64,000 bases of DNA from Podarcis raffonei. Taxonomy: Eukaryota > Chordata > Lepidosauria > Squamata > Lacertidae. Positions 53,615 through 63,456 of the stretch are shown here, one piece after another. Position numbers and translations under genes: made by a program. The notes beneath the pieces were generated by a model, which had not been told where the DNA came from, searched no databases, and worked only from the letters and a program-made list of their open reading frames with translations. Each line of letters starts with the position of its first letter. Position 1 is the stretch's first letter. The DNA lies in contig NC_070614.1 of the NCBI RefSeq assembly GCF_027172205.1, positions 43,329,001 through 43,393,000 of the forward strand, written 5' to 3'.

Positions 53615-53715
53615 TGATCTCCAGGGTTTCAGGCAGGAAGTATTTCTCAACCCTACCTGGAAACAGTCCAGGTATAGAACCTGGCAAAGCATGGGCTCTG
53701 TCACTGACCTGCAGT
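53615..53715 (-). mobile_element. SINE with tRNA-Ala-like head, reversed fragment
   Basis: 'ctccagggtttcaggcagga', 'caaccctacctggaaacagt', 'gaacctggcaaagcatggg' complement the SINE at 5068. Confidence 0.6.
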
Positions 53716-53723
53716 CATTTTCC

Positions 53724-53777
53724 TATCATCATCATCATCATCATCATCATCATTATCATTATTACTACTACTATTAT
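53724..53777. repeat. (ATC)n/(ATT)n microsatellite
   Basis: 'atcatcatc' units followed by 'attactact' units. Confidence 0.95.
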
Positions 53778-53829
53778 TCCACCCCAGTTTGGTGGCACCT
53801 GCAGGCTTGATGAACTTCCCCTCTAATCC

Positions 53830-54035
53830 TCTGCCTAAGTCATTTCAGCACCTGCTAAAAGCATTCCTGTTTAGACAAGCCTACACAGATGCTTAGAAAG
53901 CTGGGGCAATTTTAATCCTTTCTTTTGTATTTTAATTTTTGTATGTTTTAAAATAGTACATTTTTCGTGATTTTTACTGTTTTGAGTTTTTTATTTTTTG
54001 CAGTGTATAAATTTTATGAAATAATTAAATTCCAG
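53830..54035 (+). mobile_element. L2-type LINE 3' end
   Basis: 'gcattcctgtttagacaagc' 'ctacacagatgc' (encoding FLFRQAYTDA) plus a 3' UTR ending 'ataaattttatgaaataatt'; same family as 40575. Confidence 0.7.
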
Positions 54036-54109
54036 GGTTCGATCTCAAGTGTCTGAGACTGAACACCCCTTAATCTGGGAGCAGGTGATATGAAAGACAA
54101 ATGGGACCT

Positions 54110-54300
54110 TAGGCCCCATCTGCACTGCACATTTAAAGCAGCATCAACCCACTTTAATCGGTCATGGCTTCTTCCCCCAAAGAATCCTGGGAGCTATAGT
54201 TTGCTGAGGGTGCTGACAGTTGTTAGGAAGTCCTCTATGCCCCTCACAGAGTTACAATTCCTTAGCAATCAATCTCTCATTCCAGGGAATGCTCCAATTT
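54110..54300. repeat. MITE, 'cctgggagctatagtttg' family
   Basis: 'aaagcagcatcaacccactt', 'ccaaagaatcctgggagcta', then 'cacagagttacaattcctta': order as at 37600 and 51990. Confidence 0.55.
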
Positions 54301-54434
54301 GATCAGCACTCGCCACCTGAGTTTGCTATGGCAGAGGGAGCAACAGTTAGTGTGTGAACCGTGGTTTGGTGCCGTGTATTTCAGTCCTCGCTCACCACCT
54401 GAGCTCGCTATGACAGAAGAAGTAACAGTAACAA

Positions 54435-54600
54435 GGGAGGGTGTTGCAGACCCTCCAAGTGTCCCTATTTTCCAGGGACATGCCCGATTTAGAGAAGCTG
54501 TCCCGGTTTCTGATTTGATCCCAGAATGTCCCACTTTTCCTTAGGATGTCCCTATTTTCATTGGAGAAATGTTGGAGGTAGGGAGGTATCCAAACCACGA
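54435..54600 (+). repeat. dispersed DNA repeat, 'ctccaagtgtccct' family
   Basis: 'ctccaagtgtccctattttc', 'tttagagaagctgtcccggt' and 'atgtccctattttcattgga' 'gaaatgttgga'. A partial second copy is at 55355-55400. Class uncertain. Confidence 0.45.
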
Positions 54601-54622
54601 GCCATCTGCAGGCAATCCTGTA

Positions 54623-55235
54623 CAGTGGTAGGTAAAGGTAAAGGTACCCCTGCCCGTACGGGCCAGTCGTGTCCAACTCTGGGGTTGTGCGCCCATCTCA
54701 CTTAAGAGGCCAGGGGCCAGCGCTGTCCAAAGACACTTCCGGGTCACGTGGCCAGTGTGACGAAGCTGCATGTGGCGAGCCAGCGCAGCACACGGAACGC
54801 CGTTTACCTTCCCGCTAGTAAGCGGTCCCTATTTATCTACTTGCACCCGGGGGTGCTTTCGAACTGCTAGGTTGGCAGGCGCTGGGACCGAACGACGGGA
54901 GCGCACCCCGCCGCGGGGATTCGAACCGCCGACCTGACGATCGGCAAGTCCTAGGCGCTGAGGTTTTACCCACAGCGCCACCCGCGTCCCATACAGTGGT
55001 ACCTCGGGTTAAAAACTTAATTCGTTCTGGAGGTCTGTTCTTAACCTGAAACTGTTCTTAACCTGAGGTACCACTTTAGCTAATGGGGTCTCCTGCTGCC
55101 GCTGCACCGCCGTCCCTCAATTTGTGTTCTCATCCTGAAGCAAAATTTTTAACCCGAGGTACTATTTCTGGGTTAGCGGAGTCTGTAACCTGAAGCGTCT
55201 GTAACCTGAAGCGTCTGTAACCCAAGGTACTATTG
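54623..55235. mobile_element. Tigger/pogo-type MITE split near its left tip by a Sauria SINE
   Basis: TA + cagtggta at 54621-54630, then the SINE, then the tip again (54992-55001) and the rest to acccaaggtactattg + TA (55236-55237). Interior matches 46851 and 58515 in reverse. Confidence 0.88.
54631..54991 (-). mobile_element. Sauria-type SINE, reversed
   Basis: Starts with the reversed tail 'ggtaaaggtaaaggtacccc' and ends with the reversed head 'taaaacctcagcgcc' region and 'cagcgccacccgcgtccc'. Target duplication tacagtggta lies in the MITE terminus. Confidence 0.93.
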
Positions 55236-55239
55236 TATA

Positions 55240-55352
55240 GGGGTTTTTATGTTTAATGCTTTACTGTTTTTTTAGATATGTTGGAAGCTGCCCAGAGTGG
55301 CTGGGGCAACCCAATAAGATGTGTGGGGTATAAATAGCAAAATTATCATCAT
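55240..55352 (+). mobile_element. LINE 3' tail (ATT-tail family)
   Basis: 'tttagatatgttggaagctg' 'cccagagtggctggggcaac' 'gtggggtataaatagc' is the terminal 3' UTR of the 52240 family. Confidence 0.75.
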
Positions 55353-55879
55353 GGAATGGGACGTCCTATTTTCATCAAAGAAATGTTGGGGAAGGGGTGA
55401 GGGGCTGCCGGTTCTCCGGGCAAGGGGTGGCATAACTGGGCTCCTGAGGCTCAACGCATGCTTCCCCACAGGGGAGCCGCAGAAAGAATGTAGTTGGTCA
55501 ACAGAGCCAAGGACTCAAAAAGGTTGAAAACCTCTGGCTTGGACTGAACTGCTTTGCATTTTCCTTTGGTCCTTGTTCCTGGCTGTTTTGCTTTGCTTTT
55601 TAAAGACTTATTTATTAGCGCTTCCTCCAGGAACCTCAAAGTGGTTTCCCATCAGCCTCTGGCACTTACCAGCCTGTGGATCCTCTAAGTGTTAACGCAT
55701 CAGTGGCATCGCATCCCCTCAGACCGTTCCCTCAGCGGCCCCTTTTTACTGTTTTATTGATTGTACTGTGCTCTCAGATCTGCAGGAGCAATGCATTATT
55801 ATGGTGCCTTATGGCCTGGTGCCTGGGACAATATATTTCTCAGGTTGTCATATGGAAGATGTGATCTACATATGCAGCA
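55353..55879. other. intergenic, nothing recognised beyond a repeat stub
   Basis: A stub of the 54435 repeat lies at 55355-55400. The rest is unassigned. Confidence 0.35.
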
Positions 55880-56085
55880 GAGTCTGCATGTGAGGCCTGC
55901 TGGATCAGGCCCAAGCCCCATCTAGTCCAGCACCTTCTTCTCACAGTGGCCAACTAAATGCCTATGGGAAGCGGTACCTGAGCGCAGCAGCACTTTCCTA
56001 ACTTGTGATTCCTGGTGAATGGTATTCAGCGACAGGCTGGCCATTGTGACTAGTAGCCACATTTTCAAAAGGAGAGAGATAGAGA
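55880..56085 (-). mobile_element. CR1-type LINE 3' end, reversed
   Basis: 'gcctgctggatcaggcccaa', 'atctagtccagcaccttctt', 'ctcacagtggccaactaaat' complement the 32255-type tail. Confidence 0.65.
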
Positions 56086-56251
56086 ATATTTGGGGTGATT
56101 TTTTGGAAATCACACCCCTTCGCCCTGAAAGTCTAATCCCTGGGTGAGTAAAGAAGGCTGTGGGCACTTAATACTGGCCAAAATTCACTTTGTGCATGCT
56201 CAGAGACATTTCATTTAAGCGGCTAGACAAGTCGCCCCCTTGGGCTGAGTA

Positions 56252-56492
56252 CTGTCATACCTTGGTTCTCGGAAGGAATCCGTTCCGGAAGTCGGTTTGA
56301 CTTCCGGAAACGTTCGAAAATCAAGGCGCGGCTTCCAATTGGCTGCAGGAGCTTCCTGAACTCAACCGGAAGCCGTGTTGGGCGTTTGGCTTCCAAAAAA
56401 CATTCACAAACTGGAACACTCACTTCCAGTTTGCGGCGTTCGGGAACCAAAACGTTTGAGTCGCAAGGCATTCGAGAACGAAAGTACGACTG
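56252..56492. mobile_element. Tc1/mariner-like MITE (second subfamily)
   Basis: TA + ctgtcataccttggttctc ... attcgagaacgaaagtacgactg + TA. Complementary interior 'gttccggaagtcggtttgac' differs from the 46851 type. Confidence 0.8.
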
Positions 56493-56751
56493 TACTGGTA
56501 CTGAAAACCAGCTTTGGCTCCTTCACTTTCCCTAGGCCACCAGGGATGGTAAAACCAATAATTTGCCCCCTTTTCGAGGAGAAGAAGAGGGCTGGAGAGC
56601 CCTGTGCAGACTGCAAGGGATTGGCTGTATTACGCTCTGTGCAGACTGCAAGGGATTGGCTGAGGATCACAGGTCCAGCATCTTAGGATTTGGCCATTAA
56701 TTAATCATACATCTCCATTTCGCCCCCCGTGCTTCTGGGGCTGTGGGGTAG

Positions 56752-56988
56752 GGCTGCCATACGTCCATAATTTCCTGGATATAGCTGGGTTCGTCCATCA
56801 AAAATGGCACCTGGGCAGAATTTTAGAAAAGCAGGGGGGAAATGTCTGGGAAACCCTGAGTGCATGGCAGCCCATATCAGAAGTATTTCTTTTTGGCAAT
56901 TTGGTTTAAAACTTCAATTGGGGGGGGGGGGAGATTTTGCAAAATCTTTTGTTACAGGATTTTCGTTTGTTGAAATATGGCAACCTTA
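56752..56988. mobile_element. hAT-type element
   Basis: Starts agggctgccatacgtcc and ends gaaatatggcaacctta, near-complementary ends; flanks gctgtggggt / gctgtgggt look like the target duplication. A G-run lies at 56921-56932. Confidence 0.7.
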
Positions 56989-57253
56989 GCTGTGGGTGAA
57001 AAAGGAGAAGGGTAGTAGCAGCAACTAGCAGAGAAGAGTCAATTGCCTACACTGCAGTGCTGTTGTGCAGCAGTTGGGAAAGGAAGGAGATGTGAGAAGT
57101 TCTCCTGAGCATGAGTGCACACACAAACACACACTGCACCTTTGTCTTTTTTAAAAAAATAAAAATACTTTATTTAGAATTCAACAATAACAAAGGAAAA
57201 AACCACAGTAATTGCAACACCAATTCATTACAATTAACCAATTTTAACAATAT

Positions 57254-57523
57254 GGACAGATCATGAAGCTGAGGCTCCAATACTTTAGCCACCTCATGAG
57301 AAGAGAAGGCTCCCTGGAAAAGACCCTGATGTTGGGAAAGATGGAGGGCACAAGGAGAAGGGGATGACAGAGGACGAGATGGTTGGATAGTGTCTTCGAA
57401 GCTACCAGCAGGAGTTTGACCAAACTGCGGGAGGCAGTGGAAGACAGGAGTGTCTGGCGTGCTCTGGTCCATGGGGTCACGAAGAGTCGGACACGACTAA
57501 ACAACTAAACAACAACAACAAAT
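57254..57523 (+). mobile_element. BovB (RTE clade) LINE 3' tip
   Basis: 'gaagctgaggctccaatact', 'ctccctggaaaagaccctga', 'catggggtcacgaagagtcg', 'gacacgactaaacaactaaa'. It starts about 230 bp further 3' than the 9895 copy. AT-rich DNA on both sides suggests it sits inside another repeat. Confidence 0.9.
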
Positions 57524-58329
57524 AGTAATAGAAAAATTACCGTACACAACATCACTTTTAACTTACTGACATTTTCATATTACACTTTTATCTCTTTATC
57601 TCTTTCTTAACAGTGACAAAGGGGTGGCCTGTGTAGAAGAAGGAAATTCAGGTTTAATTTGCATGGCAAGCTACACCTGTTGAATCTTCCCTCTTCTGCA
57701 CAACTATTAAAGGTTCAGATCATCAGACATGCAGGAAGGAGAGAAGCAGGTGGAATGAGGAACAAACCACCAGACTTTTAGGGTGGACGAAGGGTGTGAA
57801 CGAAGAGCAGGATGTAATTCAGGATCAAAGATCATTAGGTCTTTTCCAAGAAACCTGTTTGAACGCTGGGACATTCAGCCAAGGCACATGAGTGATGATT
57901 TGCATGAGTATGTGCTGAGCACCATTTACCTTCCTGCTGCCCATACAGCACCTCAAGGCAAAAGAGATCAGGGTTTATTCAACTTTCTTAGCTGGGTAAA
58001 GGACTCAAATCCAACAGGTGCAGCTTGTATTGCAAGTTGTCATTTGCTGGAACTATTTAAAAGTGCAGGATGACTCGTTCCAGTAATGACTGGTTCCAGA
58101 ATATTTTAATATTATCTAAAATCTGCATAGAATACAGTCTACTTCCGTAAGGAGTGCGATTGTTTCCAGATCTTTTAATTGTGTTATTGTTTGCTTGTTT
58201 GCTACTCTAGGCTATTTCAGCAGGAAAGGCAAGCAAGCACCTTCATTACACTCAAGACCAAGTCCTAAAACAGTTGCTCGGAATAAAACCCAGATTTGTT
58301 CAAGACACACACAAAATCTGCTTTATGTA
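57524..58329. other. intergenic, no supported gene
   Basis: An open frame of 96 codons at 57783-58073 has no recognisable motif and lacks an ATG at its start. Confidence 0.35.
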
Positions 58330-58922
58330 ATTTAAAACAGTATACCTGAAGGAGCATCTCCACCCCCATCACTCTGCCTGGACACTGAGGGCCTTCTGGC
58401 AGTTCCCTTGCTGTGAGAAGCCAAGTTACAGGGAAACAGACAGAGGGCCTTCTCAGTGGTGGCACCCGCCCTGTGGAACGCCCTCCCACCAGATGTCAAA
58501 GAGAAAAACAACTACAGTGGTACCTCAGGTTACATACGCTTCAGGTTACATACGCTTCAGGTTACAGACTCCACTAACCCAGAAATAGTGCTTCAGGTTA
58601 AGAACTTTGCTTCAGGATGAGAACAGAAATCATGCTCCAGTGGCGCAGCAGCAGCAGGAAGCCGCATTAGCTAAAGTGGTGCTTCAGGTTAAGAACAGTT
58701 TCAGGTTAAGAACGGAGCTCCGGAACTAATTAAGTACTTAACCTGAGGTACCACTGCATGGGGGGTACTACTGAGGTACTACTGTACCAGACTTTCAGAA
58801 GACATCTGAAGGCAGCCCTGTTTAGGGAAGCTTTTAATGTTTAACAGACTATTGTATTTTAATATTTTGTTGGAAGCCGCCCAGAGTATCTGGGGAAACC
58901 CAGCCAGATGGGTGGGGTATAA

Positions 58923-58970
<48 letters not shown>

Positions 58971-58975
58971 TGCCA
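58330..58975 (+). mobile_element. LINE 3' end with (AAT)n tail, split by a MITE
   Basis: 'gacagagggccttctcagtg', 'ggaacgccctcccaccagat' | MITE | 'cagactttcagaagacatct', 'gttggaagccgcccagagta' and (ATA)n 58922-58970. Confidence 0.85.
58515..58784. mobile_element. Tigger/pogo-type MITE with a duplicated right tip
   Basis: TA (58513-58514) + cagtggtacctcaggttac ... and TA (58785-58786). The right tip occurs twice: 'gaggtaccactgc' at about 58745-58757 and 'gaggtactactg' just before the TA. Confidence 0.85.
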
Positions 58976-60115
58976 ACATTGAATCTCATCAAACTGCCTC
59001 AGCCTGAGATACTTCACCTGTAAAATAGGGTTTATAATTGGGGCTATCAGTGAAATTTTGGGGAAGGTGGAGGAACTCTTGTTCAGCACTCATAAAGCTT
59101 TTGGACAACCGCCAGTCAGTCACAGAGTTTGCTTCCTCACAATGCTTAGTGTGGGGTAGGGGTTGCACTCACCCACAAGGCGCTTCCCCCCCTCCAGAGT
59201 CCATATGACAACTTAGCAACAAAACTACAACCACCCTCCCACATTACCCTTTGTGGGGGCGGGATCCAGTAAATTTTTTAAAAAGGAAATTTAAAATAGG
59301 AAACACCTTATGCCAGCAAACAATTGCAATATTTAAATGGTGTGTTTGTAATATTAACATACACGCGCTCAGTTCAGAAGCACCCCCATTCTCCCCCATT
59401 GCCCTCCTGTTATTTTGCTATCTCCCTTGTGTCACTGCCTAGATTGTAAGCCCCTTGCGGGCAAGGACCTGCTCTCTCGTTCTCTGCAAATAATAATGAT
59501 ATAACGTAGGGGCGGGGGAACCTATAGCCCTACAGTCATTGCCAGATTCCAGTTCCCAACAGCCCCAGCTAGAAGAGCAATTGACCCGATCCAGCAGTCT
59601 CTTCCTATGCCCGTATGTAATTGCAGCCTGCAGGCTGTTTGCGTCTTTTATTGACTGAAGAACCCTATTATACATGTTGATGCTGCTCTGTGCATAAGAA
59701 CTTTAACCTCGTTTCCCCGCCCTTCCTGGTGCCAGCAACAAGCGCCTCTGCTCGCTCCTACCTTGCAAGGCTGTGGCGAGGATCAGCAGATAGCTGCAAT
59801 TAAAAAACTGGCCTCATTACGTGTAAGAGGCATAGTAATGAGCTTCGGTGACACAGAACTCGCAATGGGCACTGAGCAGCCTTCTGAAACATAATATCTC
59901 CCAAATATATACAAAGGATTACACCTCCCAAAGCAGAAAGAAGAAAGTAGGAGGGAAATAGCCGTGCAACGAAAAGAGCGGGGGGGGCAGAGATAGGAGG
60001 TGCAGCGGGGTCTGCATAATTTTTTTCGTGGGGGGGGGGGGAGGCAATGCAAGACATTAAAGTGGGGAAAAGCAGGCTACTTTCTCACATACACACAAAT
60101 TGAGGAAAAATAGTG
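58976..60115. other. intergenic, mostly unassigned
   Basis: A hairpin-MITE fragment lies near 59505-59600 ('ggggaacctatagccctaca'). A G-run lies at 60031-60042. Otherwise unassigned. Confidence 0.4.
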
Positions 60116-60123
60116 GCTGTACA

Positions 60124-60682
60124 CAGGGCTGGATTTAGGTTTCATAAGGCCCTAAGCTATGAAGGTAATGGGGCCCTTTATATGCCCAGCTGTCCTTTGT
60201 CAACCACAAATTGTCACTGTATTTTTTGTGTGTTGAATATATGCTGTATGTGGAAAAAAAAAATTTTTTTCCTTCCAGTAGCACCTTAAAGACCAACTAA
60301 GTTAGTTCTTGGTATGAGCTTTCGTGTGCATGCACACTTCTTCAGATCTGAGGTTCTTCAGATATCTTCTTCAGATATCTGAAGAAGTGTGCATGCACAC
60401 GAAAGCTCATACCAAGAACTAACTTAGTTGGTCTTTAAGGTGCTACTGGAAGGAAAAAATTTTTTTTATTTTGACTATGGCAGACCAACACGGCTACCTA
60501 TCTGTAACTGGAAATATGCTGTTTGGTAATTTATGGACCGAATAGGTATCGAAAGCCATTTGCACATAGCAAGATATGTATTTTATCAAAGTTTTTTTTT
60601 TCCTTTAAATTTTTTGGGGGGCCCCATAGAGAGTGGGGCCCTAAGCTACAGCTTGTTTAGCTTATATGTAAACCTGGCACTG
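60124..60682 (+). mobile_element. hAT-type element hosting a palindromic repeat
   Basis: Starts cagggctggatttagg, ends gtaaacctggcactg, flanked by the exact 8-bp duplication gctgtaca (60116-60123 and 60683-60690). Confidence 0.88.
60248..60512. repeat. long near-perfect palindrome, family not assigned
   Basis: The left arm from 'ccttccagtagcacctta' to 'cacttcttcagat' is complemented by the right arm from 'atctgaagaagtgtgcatgc' to 'tgctactggaagg'. The arms are about 75-90 bp with a spacer of about 25 bp. It continues 'cagaccaacacggctaccta', a wording common in reptile repeats. Flanking 'atatgctgt' occurs on both sides. Confidence 0.75.
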
Positions 60683-60904
60683 GCTGTACATGTTGTTCCA
60701 TGGGGAAAGGAATGGGTCTATTTGGGGGCTGGCGATCTGTATTGGTTTGTTACATAAAATCAGTTTGATCTAGATACATAATAGCGCGTGTGCATTCCGC
60801 CTCAGTTTTTGAGGTTCTGCAAATGCTACAACTTTAGACTTCTGGGGGGGGGGCGGATCTGAGGTTTATCGTTGCGGGGGTGGGGATTACAGGGACACAC
60901 TGCT

Positions 60905-61100
60905 CCGCAGGAGCCCAACTCTTAGGGGACGAGGTCCCTTCGCCTCCCTCCTCCCCAATAAAACATTTGAGGGGGCCGCCCCAAAGTTGATGGGCACTGC
61001 CATTCAAACAGTGTGCGTGTGCTGCGTCTTGTGGTCGATTATGCGGGGTGGGGCTTACCTTGCCGCCCCCAATATGTTATACAAGTGAGCACCGCTGCAC
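60905..61100 (+). mobile_element. hAT-type MITE (relative of 52514)
   Basis: 'gcaggagcccaactcttagg', 'caataaaacatttgaggggg', 'ggggcttaccttgccgcccc', 'atacaagtgagcacc' follow the 52514 order with divergence. Confidence 0.65.
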
Positions 61101-61289
61101 TGCTCAGACGTCTCTGAGAAGGAGCCAATCGACGGGTGCTTCTCCCTTGCTTAAAACCCATCTTTTCTTGCTAGTGGGAAGATGCAGGTGCGAGAGAAAG
61201 AGGGAGGGAGGGACTGATGATGGAGAGATGGAGATATGCTGGAGCCTGGGCCCTCTCTCTCCCTCTCTCCCTCCTTCCCTCCCTTCTCC

Positions 61290-61800
61290 ATCCGGCCCCT
61301 CCAAAGCGAAAGTCCGTCCCCCAGCGGCGGTGTCGCCGTGACGACCGCGCCGTGGCCCCGCCTTCCCGCTCGCCTCGCATCCTGGCTCCCTCCTGCCGTG
61401 GTCCGGTGCCAGGGCGTCCGTCCAGCCGCCCGCCTGTCCCATCCATCCATCCCTCCATCCTTTCCCCCCATCCTTTCCTCCCTGCCCAGGGCCCCGGGCT
61501 CCGGCCGCGGGGACAGCTCCCAGGCTGGAAGAAGGGCAATCTGGAAGGGGGGTACGGCCATGGAGGAGGGGGCCTCGAGCCGGGCAGCCCCGGAGGAGGA
61601 AGAAGCTGCCGCCGCTGCCGCCGCCCCCAACCCCTTCGTCCACGAGCTGCAGTTGACCCGCCTGCAGAAAGTCAAGGTGAGCTGCGGCGGCGGCGGCGGC
61701 GGGCGAGGGAGGCTCCCCGCACCCAACGCGCGTTTTTCCGACGGGGCGGGCGGAGCGCAAGGGCGCGCCCGGGGGAAGGGAACAGCGGGGAGATGTTGCT
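61290..61800 (+). promoter_or_regulatory. CpG island promoter of the LPCAT4-like gene
   Basis: Dense CG dinucleotides and high GC over about 500 bases after AT-rich repeats, without a TATA box near the ATG. Polypyrimidine and (CCAT)n-like stretches lie upstream (61250-61290, 61436-61460), and a GGGGCGGG Sp1-type box is at about 61744. The transcription start cannot be placed exactly. The island surrounds the first coding exon. Confidence 0.75.
61560..61676 (+). CDS. LPCAT4: first coding exon of a lysophospholipid acyltransferase, LPCAT4-like
   Basis: LPCAT4 moves an acyl group from acyl-CoA onto lysophosphatidylethanolamine and lysophosphatidylcholine in ER membranes (Lands-cycle phospholipid remodelling). 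Only the first 39 residues are here. ATG 61560 has a good context (gccatgg). Residues 1-23 are acidic and alanine-rich. NPFVHELQLTRLQKVK (24-39) is the conserved stretch just before the first membrane segment: by memory it matches human LPCAT4 at 13 of 16 positions, LPCAT1 at about 11. The exon ends in phase 0 at aag|gtgagc. The HX4D and EGTC acyltransferase motifs and EF-hand region lie on later exons outside the window. LPCAT1 is the main alternative. Confidence 0.7.
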
Positions 61801-63401
61801 GGACGTCTGGGGGGGGGAATATATGGGTCCGCGGTGATCGGTCGGTTCTCTCTGGAAATGTGGGGTGCCGGGGGTGGCGTCGTCTAGGAAAGAACGGTCC
61901 CCTGTAGGGGGACGGGGTTGCTGTGTGGTGTGTTTGTGTTTTCCCCTACGGGTGGGGGCAGCGCTCCGTGGGTCGACGATGTGGGGCTTTCTCTGAAGTA
62001 GCCTTGCTCGGCTGTGGGTCTCCTGGAAGTGAAGGGCGCTCGGAGGGGAGGCCCGTGGGCCATCTGAGGAGACCCCTGGAGGGGGCGTTTTGGTGGAGTT
62101 TTAGTGGTCTTGGCAGGGTTGTTGCTTTATGACTGCGGGCGATCTGTTCGTGCCTCGGTCGGCTGTCCTGTAGGAACTGCAGCGCATATGGGGGCTGGTG
62201 CGATTTCTGTAGGGTTTCTTGATGGGTCTCGCAGGGAGTCTTCCCCCCCAACCCCCAGTTTGCATTCTATTTTATGGATCTTGATTTATCTTTTTTGAGG
62301 TGGGGGGGGTGATTCTCTTGCTATGGTGTGCCCTTAGAAATGGAAAAGAGTCTTGCCAAGCTGTGGGTTGCCTTATATAGGTCTTCTGGAGTTGGGATGT
62401 GGGATGTCCTTAGTGGAGCGAGGGGGGGCATGATGAGGGGGGTACTAGAGGTGATGACCAGTTGTATAAAAGGGTTTTTGTGCAGGGGGCAAGGCATTTC
62501 TGGGTGGGTGGATGTGTCGACGTGTGTGTGCAAGGTTTGCCTCCCAGATTTTTGCAGTTTTGGGGGTTCCAGCAGGAGTTTACTTCGGCAGTCTGTGGGT
62601 CCCAGTGTCACACACAGCTCAAAGTGTTTGTGTTTGGTTTTTTAAAGGGGGCTACTATAGGCCTGTCATGATGATGGATGGGATTCCTCGAGGGACTGGA
62701 GTTTTAGCAGGGCGAGACAGCATGGAAGGGGGGTCCCGTGTAAGAGAGCCATATCGGGTTTATGGGACTGGAATAGGTCCAGAAGAAGCACCGAAGGGGT
62801 CCAGAAGATCCTAGGGATTCATCTCCAGCAGGATCTCTGCAGAGCCTCTAAGCTGTTGGACAGGCGCTGTTTGTTTCAGAGAGGCAGCAGCAGATTCGGG
62901 AGTGTTTTATAGGGTCAGGAAAGGGCAAGGGCTTTGTGGGGGCCGCTGCAGTGCATTGTGGGTGATTATGCAGTCCTTAGCGAGCGACAAGGTTGCTGTA
63001 GGGTCTGCCCCCTCTCCCCAAACAAGCAGGGCAAGTTTTACACATGCAGAAAAGACCCGCCCCCAAACCACTGGGGACAAAAAGTGGTAGAATAGAGGAT
63101 TTCTATATAGAGCAAGTGCAGGATGCCTTCTTATGAGGGTCACTTGCGGGGGGGGGGGGTCCCTCTTGGCTTTTGAAGAAAGGAGATGGGGAAGAACTAA
63201 AGTCAAAGTGATGACTCTCTGCTGCTTCTCCCTTTTTTTGCTTTAGCCATGCGGCATTGTTGAAAGGGGGGGTGCGGAGGAGAAAAGGGAGGCAGTGGAG
63301 AATGACTGAGAGGCCTATTGAAGCAGGAGTGCCGTGCCTCTTTCCAGGGGTTGCTGCACCGGGCTTGGATCTTGGTGCAGCCCTATAGCGGGGGGGGGGG
63401 G

Positions 63402-63456
<55 letters not shown>

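Noticed and set aside
57783-58073. A 96-codon open frame upstream of the LPCAT4-like gene
   Set aside because: Lacks an ATG start, has no recognisable family and lies among repeats.
61104-61907. Open frames of 190-223 codons on both strands around the CpG island
   Set aside because: Composition artefacts of the island; the conserved NPFVHEL exon in one frame explains the coding signal.
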